Shown here: one piece after another, positions 16,319 to 22,670 of the stretch
Numbering within the stretch: the stretch's first letter is position 1
How the letters are laid out: each line of letters begins with the position of its first letter
Virus record (IMG/VR): IMGVR_UViG_3300025652_000581
Coordinates: 1 to 23,083 of that record
Length of the DNA stretch: 23,083 nucleotides
Direction: 5' to 3' (one strand)
Source of the DNA: a virus
Position numbers and translations under genes: made by a program
The notes under the pieces: generated by a model
Seen by the model: the letters and a program-made list of their open reading frames with translations, nothing else
The model's database searches: none
Told to the model about the DNA's origin: nothing

Positions 16319-17338
16319 ATGGCATCAAAGACCAGCTTTTACAACACCTCTGGTGTAACTAACACACAAACAAATGCAATTGATGCGGCAGTCGCAAATG
16401 CCGCCTCTTCAGCAACAGCCGCCGCCCTCAGTCAAACAGACGCCGCCGCAAGTTCAGCTTCAGCCAGTGCTTCGCTGTCTGCCACAAACCAGTACAAAGC
16501 AGATGCTCTAGCCGCTAGTGTTTCATCGGCATCATCTGCAACTTCAGCAACTACAAAAGCCTCAGAAGCCGCCGCATCAGCCGTAGCATCTGAAGCCAGT
16601 AAAGTTGCAAGTGCAAACTCGGCAACAGACGCAACTACCAATGGTGCGGCTCAAGTTACTTTAGCAACAGCACAAGTTGCCCTTGCAACAACCCAAGCAA
16701 ACAATGCGGCTACTTCAGCATCTACGGCAACAACAAAAGCCTCAGAAGGATCGACTTCAGCCGCCAGCGCGGCAACAGCACAAGCAAACGCTGAGACAGC
16801 TGAAACAAATGCAGAGACAGCACAAGCGGCATCTGAAGCCGCCCGTGATGCGTCTGTAGTTGCGAAGGACGCATCCATTGCGGCACAATCTTCAGCGGCA
16901 CTCAAAGCTAACAATCTGTCTGACCTAGCAAACGCTGGGACTGCAAGAACAAACTTAGGACTAGGGACAGCGGCAACTACAGCCGCCTCTGCTTACGCAG
17001 TAGCATCCCACGTACACGCCTTCGCCTCTCTAACTAGCAAGCCGACTACATTAGCTGGCTACGGAATTACTGACAGTTTCTTTGATGGTGCCTACGCATC
17101 ACTATCGGGCAATCCGACACTAGGAACAGCCGCCGCTACAGCCTCTTCAGACTACGCTACAGCGGCTCAAGGCACTAAGGCAGACACTGCACATGGCTGG
17201 GGCAATCATGCGTCTGCTGGGTACGCTACAGGCGCACAAGGCACTAAAGCTGACACGGCTCACGGGTGGGGAAACCACGCTACTGCTGGATACGGAACAA
17301 CTGACGAAGCATTAGCTTTGAGCATAGCATTAGGATAA
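16319..17338 (+). CDS. Ala-rich repeat tail fibre
   Basis: A 339-aa fibre. Residues about 20-200 are an Ala/Ser/Thr low-complexity stretch built from 'A-x-x-A' and 'TTKASEA' units, typical of trimeric coiled-coil shafts. Then come 'NNLSDLANAGTARTNLGLGTAA' and 'LTSKPTTLAGYGITDSFF', standard fibre modules, and two tandem 23-residue repeats around 'GTKADTAHGWGNHA'. It ends soon after ('DEALALSIALG') with no obvious receptor-binding head, so the tip may be another gene product or this may be an adaptor that holds other fibres. Alanine pairs are coded almost only as GCC/GCG followed by GCN, avoiding GCAGC and GCTGC. It begins 5 bases after the adaptor stop. Confidence 0.85.
   Translation: MASKTSFYNTSGVTNTQTNAIDAAVANAASSATAAALSQTDAAASSASASASLSATNQYKADALAASVSSASSATSATTKASEAAASAVASEASKVASANSATDATTNGAAQVTLATAQVALATTQANNAATSASTATTKASEGSTSAASAATAQANAETAETNAETAQAASEAARDASVVAKDASIAAQSSAALKANNLSDLANAGTARTNLGLGTAATTAASAYAVASHVHAFASLTSKPTTLAGYGITDSFFDGAYASLSGNPTLGTAAATASSDYATAAQGTKADTAHGWGNHASAGYATGAQGTKADTAHGWGNHATAGYGTTDEALALSIALG
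17153..17290 (+). repeat. Two tandem 69-bp fibre repeats with diverged synonymous codons
   Basis: Copies at 17153-17221 and 17222-17290 each encode 23 residues, Y-A-T-x-A-Q-G-T-K-A-D-T-A-H-G-W-G-N-H-A-x-A-G, identical at 21 of 23. I count 15 nucleotide differences of 69, twelve of them synonymous third positions. Confidence 0.85.
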
Positions 17339-17344
17339 TCAAAA

Positions 17345-17653
17345 ATGGCAAATACATTCAAGAATTACACAAGTGCATCCGTTGGGACGGGTGCTACTAC
17401 AACATACACAGTCCCATCAGCAACTACCTCAGTAATGATCGGGTGTAACTTAGCAAACCGAACAACGTCACAGATCAAAGTGGATGTCCAAGCGGCTGGA
17501 GCATACGTCATCAAAGGCGCACCGATACCCTCTGGGGCGGCTCTATCAGTGTTAGATGGTAAGATCATCTTGGAGACTACAGATACTGTAATTGTAACAT
17601 CTGACACTGCATCATCTTGTGACGTTATCGTGAGTGTATTGGAGCAAACATAA
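17345..17653 (+). CDS. Small beta-structured virion protein
   Basis: A 102-aa protein with alternating hydrophobic and polar strands throughout: 'TYTVPSATTSVMIGCNLANRT', 'QIKVDVQAAGAYVIKGAPIPSGAALSVL', 'KIILETTDTVIVTSD', 'CDVIVSVLEQT'. This is a single beta-sandwich-like domain of a kind that recurs in marine phage fibre loci. The 'KGAPIP' turn and 'GDxIxVTSD'-like ending are characteristic. Likely roles are fibre base, capsid decoration or head fibre; none is proven. It sits between two fibre genes, 6 bases after the first, and its stop is 1 base before the next ATG. Confidence 0.7.
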   Translation: MANTFKNYTSASVGTGATTTYTVPSATTSVMIGCNLANRTTSQIKVDVQAAGAYVIKGAPIPSGAALSVLDGKIILETTDTVIVTSDTASSCDVIVSVLEQT

Positions 17654-17654
17654 T

Positions 17655-18572
17655 ATGGCTGGATATATAGGAAGTAAATCATCTGTCACACTTGTTGATG
17701 GATACACGGAAGCTGAAGCTGATGCTGAGTTTGTAAATGACCCTAATGATGTTATAACAGTTAGTGGCTCTAACGTTGGTATTGGGACGAGTTCGCCAGT
17801 TGCACCGCTTGATGTTACCCGTTCTGGTAATGGTACGATAGCTGTTTTACAAACAACAGGAAGTCATGGTTTTGAGATTTCTGCACCAAGTAGTACAACA
17901 TTACAAATAGCATCAAAGCAAGGGTCTAAGAATCTAGACCTTTGGGCTAACACATTAAGTTTTAGTGCTGGCGGCTCAGAACGTATGCGCCTCGACTCGT
18001 CAGGTAAAATTCTTATAAACAGAACCTCAACGGCTGAAGACTGTAAGATGAACATTAATCACGGCTCTTCTTGGGGTCTGATTTTAGATGGAGATGGAAG
18101 TGGTACAGATAATCACATAATGTTTTCAAGGTCAGGATCAACTAGAGGTTATATAACATCCTCATCAAGTTCAGTTTCTTACAACACATCCTCAGACTAC
18201 AGACTTAAAGAAAACGTAGTAGACCTAACAGGTGCATCTGCAAGAGTTAATCAACTTAACCCATCACGATTTAACTTTATAGCTGATGATACGGATACAG
18301 TAGTAGATGGCTTCTTAGCTCACGAAGTTGCAACAGTAGTACCAGAGGCAATTACTGGTGCTAAAGATGAAGTTAAAGTTTGGAAAGATAGTGAAGAGTT
18401 ACCAGATGGTGTTTCTGTTGGAGATAATAAGTTAGACGATGATGGTAACACAATCCCTGTCTACCAAGGCATAGACCAAAGCAAACTAGTGCCGTTACTC
18501 ACAGCCGCACTACAAGAAGCATTAACAGAAATAGCATCCCTAAAGACTAGGGTAGAAGCATTGGAGGCTTAA
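17655..18572 (+). CDS. Tail fibre with C-terminal S74 intramolecular chaperone
   Basis: A 305-aa fibre. The N-terminus begins 'MAGYIGSKSSVTLVDGY', probably a virion-anchoring peptide shared in style with the next gene. A 'VGIGTSSPVAPLDVTRSG' unit and beta strands form the shaft. From about residue 178 the protein matches the peptidase S74 / endosialidase-type chaperone domain: 'SSDYRLKENV', then 'DGFLAHEVATVVPEAITG' and the helical end 'YQGIDQSKLVPLLTAALQEAL ... IASLKTRVEAL'. In this family a Ser-Lys dyad releases the chaperone after trimer folding. S180 and K185 are spaced as expected, so the mature fibre would be about 180 residues. I chose ATG 17655 because the in-frame upstream extension lies inside the preceding gene. 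Confidence 0.85.
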   Translation: MAGYIGSKSSVTLVDGYTEAEADAEFVNDPNDVITVSGSNVGIGTSSPVAPLDVTRSGNGTIAVLQTTGSHGFEISAPSSTTLQIASKQGSKNLDLWANTLSFSAGGSERMRLDSSGKILINRTSTAEDCKMNINHGSSWGLILDGDGSGTDNHIMFSRSGSTRGYITSSSSSVSYNTSSDYRLKENVVDLTGASARVNQLNPSRFNFIADDTDTVVDGFLAHEVATVVPEAITGAKDEVKVWKDSEELPDGVSVGDNKLDDDGNTIPVYQGIDQSKLVPLLTAALQEALTEIASLKTRVEALEA

Positions 18573-18576
18573 TCAC

Positions 18577-19650
18577 ATGTCAGGTTACATAGGCACACAG
18601 CCAGTACCACAAGCCACACAGACAAGGGATAGCTTCACAGCTACATCAGGGCAGACATCGTTTGCTACAGGTGGGTACACTCCTAACTTCTTAGACGTAT
18701 ATCTCAATGGAGTTAAGTTAGCTTCCGCAGACTACACAGCTACGAATGGATCAGATGTTGTCTTAGCATCAGGTGCGTCTACAGGTGACATCCTAGAGGT
18801 TGTTGCATTTACTACGTTTACACCAGCAAACATACCTTCTGGTACACCAAGCATCGACGACAATGGTAACGCCACGGCACTCACAATTGATAGTTCAGAA
18901 AATGTAATGGTGGGCGGCACAAGTGCGGGTGGAAACTCTACTTTCACAGCATATGCTGATGGGCAAATTCACGCTTACAGAGGAACGGCTACAGGCCGTG
19001 CAGCAACCTTCACTGCAACTACATCTGAGGTAGGTTACTTTAACCGCCTTTCAACAGATGGCGACATTGTTCAGTTCGCCAAAGACGGCAATACTGTAGG
19101 TAGTATTGGTGTTGAAGGTGCTGACTTAACTATTGGAACAGGAACTAATAGTGGGTTACAATTCTTTGATGGAGGTTCTTCAGTTAGACCATTTAATATG
19201 GCTTCAAACAGCCGTGTTGATAATGCAATAGATTTAGGTGAGTCAAACACTCGCTTCAAAGACGCTTACCTATCAGGCGGTGTCTTCCTCGGCGGTACTG
19301 GGTCGGCTAATAAGTTGGACGATTATGAAGAGGGGACTTGGACTCCTACACAAGGCAATGTTTCTCCGTGGAGTTCACCTACATTTAGTGCAAGGTACAC
19401 CAAAATAGGTAGACTAGTAAGAGTACAAGTAGAACAAACTGGCGGTACAATAGGCATGGGCGGCTATATGGGAGGTTTACCTTTCAACCCATCTACCGCT
19501 GGAAACAAAGGTATAGGAAATGCGGCAAACGGAGCATTAAACAACTTAGGTACTATATTTGCTTATGCTCAAAATCAGATTTGGATTATGACGGGTGGGT
19601 CAAACCAAACTAACTTAATATTTGGAATTACATATTTTACAGACGATTAA
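18577..19650 (+). CDS. GYIG-type tail fibre
   Basis: A 357-aa fibre of a type I associate with marine phages. Residues 1-90 ('MSGYIGTQPVPQATQTRDSF', 'PNFLDVYLNGVKLASADYTATNGSDVVL') form a conserved N-terminal domain. A shaft with 'ALTIDSSENVMVGG' and 'AIDLGESNTRFKDAYLSGGVFLGG' follows, then a C-terminal domain beginning 'NKLDDYEEGTWTPT' and containing 'ARYTKIGRLVRVQVE' (a beta-rich likely receptor-binding region). A GGAGG site lies at 18563-18567. The first six residues nearly repeat those of the preceding fibre, suggesting both dock to the same virion site. It holds one of three GCWGC sites (19000-19004), in a GCA GCA alanine pair. Confidence 0.85.
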   Translation: MSGYIGTQPVPQATQTRDSFTATSGQTSFATGGYTPNFLDVYLNGVKLASADYTATNGSDVVLASGASTGDILEVVAFTTFTPANIPSGTPSIDDNGNATALTIDSSENVMVGGTSAGGNSTFTAYADGQIHAYRGTATGRAATFTATTSEVGYFNRLSTDGDIVQFAKDGNTVGSIGVEGADLTIGTGTNSGLQFFDGGSSVRPFNMASNSRVDNAIDLGESNTRFKDAYLSGGVFLGGTGSANKLDDYEEGTWTPTQGNVSPWSSPTFSARYTKIGRLVRVQVEQTGGTIGMGGYMGGLPFNPSTAGNKGIGNAANGALNNLGTIFAYAQNQIWIMTGGSNQTNLIFGITYFTDD

Positions 19651-19714
19651 CCCACTGCATAGCTTTGGGTCGGACAGGTGGCAATAAAGCCACGATAAAA
19701 CATAGGAGGCCAAT
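19651..19714 (+). promoter_or_regulatory. Intergenic gap with two small hairpins
   Basis: The gap holds a weak inverted repeat accca (19650-19654) / tgggt (19666-19670) and a 5-bp hairpin GTGGC (19678-19682) / GCCAC (19689-19693) with a 6-base loop, neither followed by a T-tract. A strong AGGAGG site (19704-19709) serves the next gene. An mRNA-stabilising or processing element is possible. I see no clear promoter. Confidence 0.3.
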
Positions 19715-20029
19715 ATGGCACTTACAGAAACACAAGTAGAAGATAAGATTGAGATCGTTTCAGATCATAAACATGTGCAAATAAGAACCGCCACTGTGAT
19801 AGCACGAGATGGCACAGAGATCAGTAGATCATTCCATCGTCACGTCTTATCTTGCTCAACTAAATCGGGTGAAGTTAGAGATGAAAATCGTGTCATTACT
19901 ACTGAAGGTACATGGGCGGACACTAACATCTCAGGTGAGTCAACAGAAGTACAAGCAATATGCAATGCAGTTTGGACAGACGCAGTGAAGACTGCATACC
20001 AGACAGCTATGGATGCACAAGAAATATAA
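19715..20029 (+). CDS. Small fibre-locus companion protein
   Basis: A 104-aa protein with a beta-rich front half ('VEDKIEIVSDHKHVQIRTATVIARDGTEISRSFHRHVL') and a conserved-looking helical end ('SGESTEVQAICNAVWTDAVKTAYQTAMDAQ'). I recall proteins with this same end beside fibre genes in marine phages, but without a known function. Lying between two fibre genes with its own strong AGGAGG site, it is probably a virion component or fibre-assembly factor. It is not membrane-associated. Confidence 0.7.
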   Translation: MALTETQVEDKIEIVSDHKHVQIRTATVIARDGTEISRSFHRHVLSCSTKSGEVRDENRVITTEGTWADTNISGESTEVQAICNAVWTDAVKTAYQTAMDAQEI

Positions 20030-20042
20030 AGGGGTTATCTAA

Positions 20043-21137
20043 ATGACTAAAGCTAGACAATTAGCAGACTTGGGTAACGCCTATGACGATGGGGCTTTGT
20101 CGAACAGAAACTTGATAATCAATGGTGCTATGCAAGTGGCACAACGTGGGACGAGTGCAAGTGCGCCTTCTGATGGTAGTTTTTTACTAGACCGTTTCAA
20201 TATTTTCCGCAACGGGGCAGGGGTTGTTGATGTTTCTCAATCTAGCGTTGCACCAGATGGATTTAGAAACAGCCTTCTACTTAGCGTTTCTACCGCTGAC
20301 ACATCTCTTGGCTCTAGTGATTTTGGGGGCTTGCGCTATGTGGTCGAAGGATACGATACTGCTCAAATTGGGTTTGGAACTGCAAATGCAAAGCAGATTA
20401 CTCTATCTTTTTATGCTCGTTCAAATGTTGTAGGTACTTACAGCGTATCATTTCGCAACTCTGCCGCAAACAGATATTACACTGCAAATTACACAATAGA
20501 TAGTGCCGACACATGGGAGCAAAAAAGCATTACAATTACCGCAGATACCTCTGGCACATGGGTAACGGATAATGGCAAAGGTATTGACTTGCGTTTTTGT
20601 CTGTGGGAAGGCGGCTTTTCAGCTTCGCCCGATACTTGGGGGGATGGCAACATTATTGGTGCAAACAATACAACAACATCTTGGATCGCCTCTACTAACA
20701 ACACATTCTATATCACAGGAGTCCAACTAGAAGTCGGCGACACTGCTACTCCATTCGAGCATAGGTCATACGGAGATGAACTTTTAGCTTGCAAAAGGTA
20801 CTTCCAACGAATCGCAGGGGGAGAAAGTGGTATTACTGGTTCAGCAATAATGACTGGCATAATGCACAATTCTACTTTTCTAGAAGGTATCTATAAAATG
20901 GAAGTTGAAATGAGGACTGAGCCTACCTTAGAACGTGTTGCAGGGACAGATTACTATGGTTTTAGTAGGAATGGGGCGCAAGATACGTTTAATAGTATAA
21001 GCATAGACGCTGGCATAGGTAACCCAAGGCAAGTTAATCTTTACAACGCCACTGAAGTCAGTGGTACGGCAGGGCAAGGTGGCATTATGTTTTCAAAAGT
21101 TGAGGCGGCAATAGTAAGCCTTAGTGCGGAGTTATAA
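20043..21137 (+). CDS. Tail fibre/spike with carbohydrate-binding-like domain
   Basis: A 364-aa fibre. The N-terminus 'MTKARQLADLGNAYDDGALSNRNLIINGAMQVAQRGTS' is a standard attachment opening. Residues about 45-240 form a jelly-roll, CBM-like domain ('DRFNIFRNG', 'ITLSFYARSNVVGTYSVSFRN', 'TWEQKSITITADTSGTW') closing with 'FYITGVQLEVGDTATPFEHRSYGDELLACKRYF', a very common phage-fibre segment. Residues about 250-364 are a divergent C-terminal part, presumably the host-contact tip. Codon use is visibly more T- and GGG-rich than in neighbouring genes, which may indicate recent acquisition. The ribosome-binding site is AAAGGGG. Binding to surface glycan is inferred from the fold family. Confidence 0.8.
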   Translation: MTKARQLADLGNAYDDGALSNRNLIINGAMQVAQRGTSASAPSDGSFLLDRFNIFRNGAGVVDVSQSSVAPDGFRNSLLLSVSTADTSLGSSDFGGLRYVVEGYDTAQIGFGTANAKQITLSFYARSNVVGTYSVSFRNSAANRYYTANYTIDSADTWEQKSITITADTSGTWVTDNGKGIDLRFCLWEGGFSASPDTWGDGNIIGANNTTTSWIASTNNTFYITGVQLEVGDTATPFEHRSYGDELLACKRYFQRIAGGESGITGSAIMTGIMHNSTFLEGIYKMEVEMRTEPTLERVAGTDYYGFSRNGAQDTFNSISIDAGIGNPRQVNLYNATEVSGTAGQGGIMFSKVEAAIVSLSAEL

Positions 21138-21139
21138 TC

Positions 21140-21325
21140 ATGGAAAATAATATGACAATTACAAATGCACAATATAGTAAAAACTCTAGTGATGTAAACT
21201 GTTGTGTAAATTGCACAATAGACGGACAAGAGATGTCAGTCCCACTAGCCCCAGCCAACAGGCATTACGCAGAGATACTCAAGCAAGTCGAAGCTGGTAC
21301 TCTGACTATTGCGGATGCTGAATGA
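21140..21325 (+). CDS. Small conserved protein after the fibre
   Basis: A 61-aa protein ending 'DGQEMSVPLAPANRHYAEILKQVEAGTLTIADAE', a pattern I recognise from short proteins beside phage fibre genes. It begins 2 bases after the fibre stop. The true start may be the second in-frame ATG at 21152 ('MTITNAQY'), which resembles how related proteins begin. Two cysteines ('NCCVNC') are unusual for the type. A fibre-assembly helper is one possibility; unproven. Its TGA overlaps the next ATG (ATGA at 21322-21325). Confidence 0.65.
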   Translation: MENNMTITNAQYSKNSSDVNCCVNCTIDGQEMSVPLAPANRHYAEILKQVEAGTLTIADAE

Positions 21326-21462
21326 TGGCAGACAGACAAGACTGTGTGGATCGTAATACTCAGCACCTAGAACTAATGGTTGCTAAAGATTACTGGACAG
21401 ACGAAAGTATGACAGCAACTAATGCGGCTATTTCCGCTGGTAATGGTTACACAGCAAGCTAA
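21322..21462 (+). CDS. 46-aa micro-gene
   Basis: A 46-aa reading frame (or 45 aa from the second ATG at 21325) running from the ATGA overlap with the previous stop to a TAATG overlap with the next start (21460-21464). It encodes 'DRQDCVDRNTQHLELMVAKDYW', then 'DESMTATNAAISAGNGYTAS', a small probably helical protein with a charged middle and no membrane segment. Exact abutment at both ends implies translational coupling and argues strongly that it is real. I do not recognise a function. Location suggests a fibre-locus or lysis-locus accessory. Confidence 0.6.
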   Translation: MMADRQDCVDRNTQHLELMVAKDYWTDESMTATNAAISAGNGYTAS

Positions 21463-21734
21463 TGGCAGACACTACTGATGGCTGGCACATAGCCAAGAGT
21501 GTCCCCGCAACCCTCCTCATCGGATTAATCACACAAGCTGGAGCAATCGTTTGGACTGTCTCAATGATGATGTCAGACATCCAAGAAAACCAAACAGACA
21601 TCGTTGAGTTCGGACAACGTATATCTAAAGTAGAACAGATGGTTCAATCGCAAGCCGTCTCAATGGCACGGATAGACGTGAACATAGAACACATCCGCAC
21701 ATCAGTCGAAAAGATGGCAAACCGCGATGACTAG
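21462..21734 (+). CDS. Single-TM coiled-coil protein (i-spanin- or holin-like)
   Basis: A 90-aa inner-membrane protein. One transmembrane helix lies at about 16-38 ('ATLLIGLITQAGAIVWTVSMMM'). A basic residue before it and acidic residues after it suggest N-inside, C-outside. Residues about 40-87 form a coiled coil ('ENQTDIVEFGQRISKVEQMVQSQ', 'ARIDVNIEHIRTSVEKM'). This is the layout of an Rz-type inner-membrane spanin, and the next gene is an overlapping lipoprotein, which fits an Rz/Rz1 pair. Similar small proteins are often labelled holin instead. The topology is well supported; the lysis role is an inference from topology and context. No endolysin is in the window. Confidence 0.65.
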   Translation: MADTTDGWHIAKSVPATLLIGLITQAGAIVWTVSMMMSDIQENQTDIVEFGQRISKVEQMVQSQAVSMARIDVNIEHIRTSVEKMANRDD

Positions 21735-21978
21735 GTTTGTCCTAGCACTAGCAACCTTATTACTAACAACAGCCTGTATCCCCGAAATCCATGTAGACAC
21801 TCCGATAGCATTTCCGTCCTCATGTCCTATGGGAGATACAGTGTGTGAACGTAATCTCAACGCACAGACATTGGCCTACATAGGTCACACAGATGCGGCG
21901 ACAAAGCTGATGTGCCAAGATTACAAAGTAGAGAAAGTTATGGTTGAAGAATGTGGAAACTATTCGCCCTTATATTAA
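21727..21978 (+). CDS. Small lipoprotein (o-spanin-like candidate)
   Basis: An 83-aa protein with a 16-residue lipoprotein signal ('MTRFVLALATLLLTTA') and lipobox cysteine C17. The mature part, about 67 residues, contains 'PEIHVDTPIAFPSSCPMGDTVCERN' and further cysteines that could form disulfides in the periplasm. It overlaps the preceding TM/coiled-coil gene by 8 bases in another frame, the arrangement of Rz/Rz1 spanin pairs, so an outer-membrane spanin subunit is the leading guess. Against this, it is less proline-rich than classical Rz1. Its 3' end overlaps the next secreted protein by 28 bases. Confidence 0.65.
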   Translation: MTRFVLALATLLLTTACIPEIHVDTPIAFPSSCPMGDTVCERNLNAQTLAYIGHTDAATKLMCQDYKVEKVMVEECGNYSPLY

Positions 21979-22670
21979 TACTGCTGACAACTTCAGCGTA
22001 TGCAAATGACGTCAACGGAGACTTCAGTAACAACTACCAAGACAGTGAAGTCGATAGTAACAATGCGACAACTAACGAAACCAATAATTACAATGCCGCT
22101 GGGGCTTCTCAGGCCGCACCTGTAATGTCCTCTATTGCTCCTACAGTAATGGGAGGTGGTGGTAACGATAGTTGTCTATTACCCACAACATCGGGAATCC
22201 AAATGACAATGTTTGGTTTCTCACAAGGCAGTATGCAACAGGATGAGCACTGTAACCGCCGCAAGAACGCAAGACTATTAGGAACACCACAGCAAATTGG
22301 AGGACTAGGGCTTCAGATTTCAGCCATATCAATCCTCTGTGGTTCACCTGATGGCAACGTATTCCGAAGTATGATGTTAGCCTCGACGCCCTGTCCAATC
22401 ATGGATGTGGTCACAGGCAAAATCTTAATGGGTAAAGCGGCAATAGATAAATACAGAGAACACCCAGAGGTCTACATTATTGGCTATGAGCCTAACAAAG
22501 TATTCTGGGACACTCTGCTCAGAATTGGAGAAGATTTAAGTGATGAAGAAACAAAAGCAAAAGCTACTGTTGTCAGTGACAGCCGCACTCTTAGTCAGCG
22601 GTTCCGCAGTACTCGCAGAGTACAGTCAGACAGGCTCACAGAAGATAACGGAGCTGAAGGGAACAATTGA
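21951..22670 (+). CDS. Sec-secreted cysteine-containing protein
   Basis: A 239-aa exported protein. It has a clear signal peptide with cleavage after 'SAYA' (residue 18), then an Asn/Thr/Ser-rich disordered region (19-55), a Gly-rich hinge, and a folded domain (about 73-185) with four cysteines (C75, C101, C130, C148) in 'NDSC', 'EHCNRR', 'SILCGS' and 'TPCPI', plausible as two disulfides. The domain pattern ('GLGLQISAISILC...VFRSMMLASTPCPI') is one I associate with marine phages; function unknown. The polar, basic C-terminal 43 residues are encoded within the start of the next gene. It could act in the periplasm late in infection or be a virion surface protein. Confidence 0.75.
   Translation: MWKLFALILILLTTSAYANDVNGDFSNNYQDSEVDSNNATTNETNNYNAAGASQAAPVMSSIAPTVMGGGGNDSCLLPTTSGIQMTMFGFSQGSMQQDEHCNRRKNARLLGTPQQIGGLGLQISAISILCGSPDGNVFRSMMLASTPCPIMDVVTGKILMGKAAIDKYREHPEVYIIGYEPNKVFWDTLLRIGEDLSDEETKAKATVVSDSRTLSQRFRSTRRVQSDRLTEDNGAEGNN

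Noticed and set aside
16432-16914. Ala-rich minus-strand frames opposite the repeat fibre
   Set aside because: They arise from GCN/NGC symmetry of alanine codons; composition alone explains them.
19651-19714. Terminator between the GYIG fibre and the 104-aa gene
   Set aside because: Small hairpins are present but none has a T-tract, so I list the gap only as a low-confidence regulatory region.
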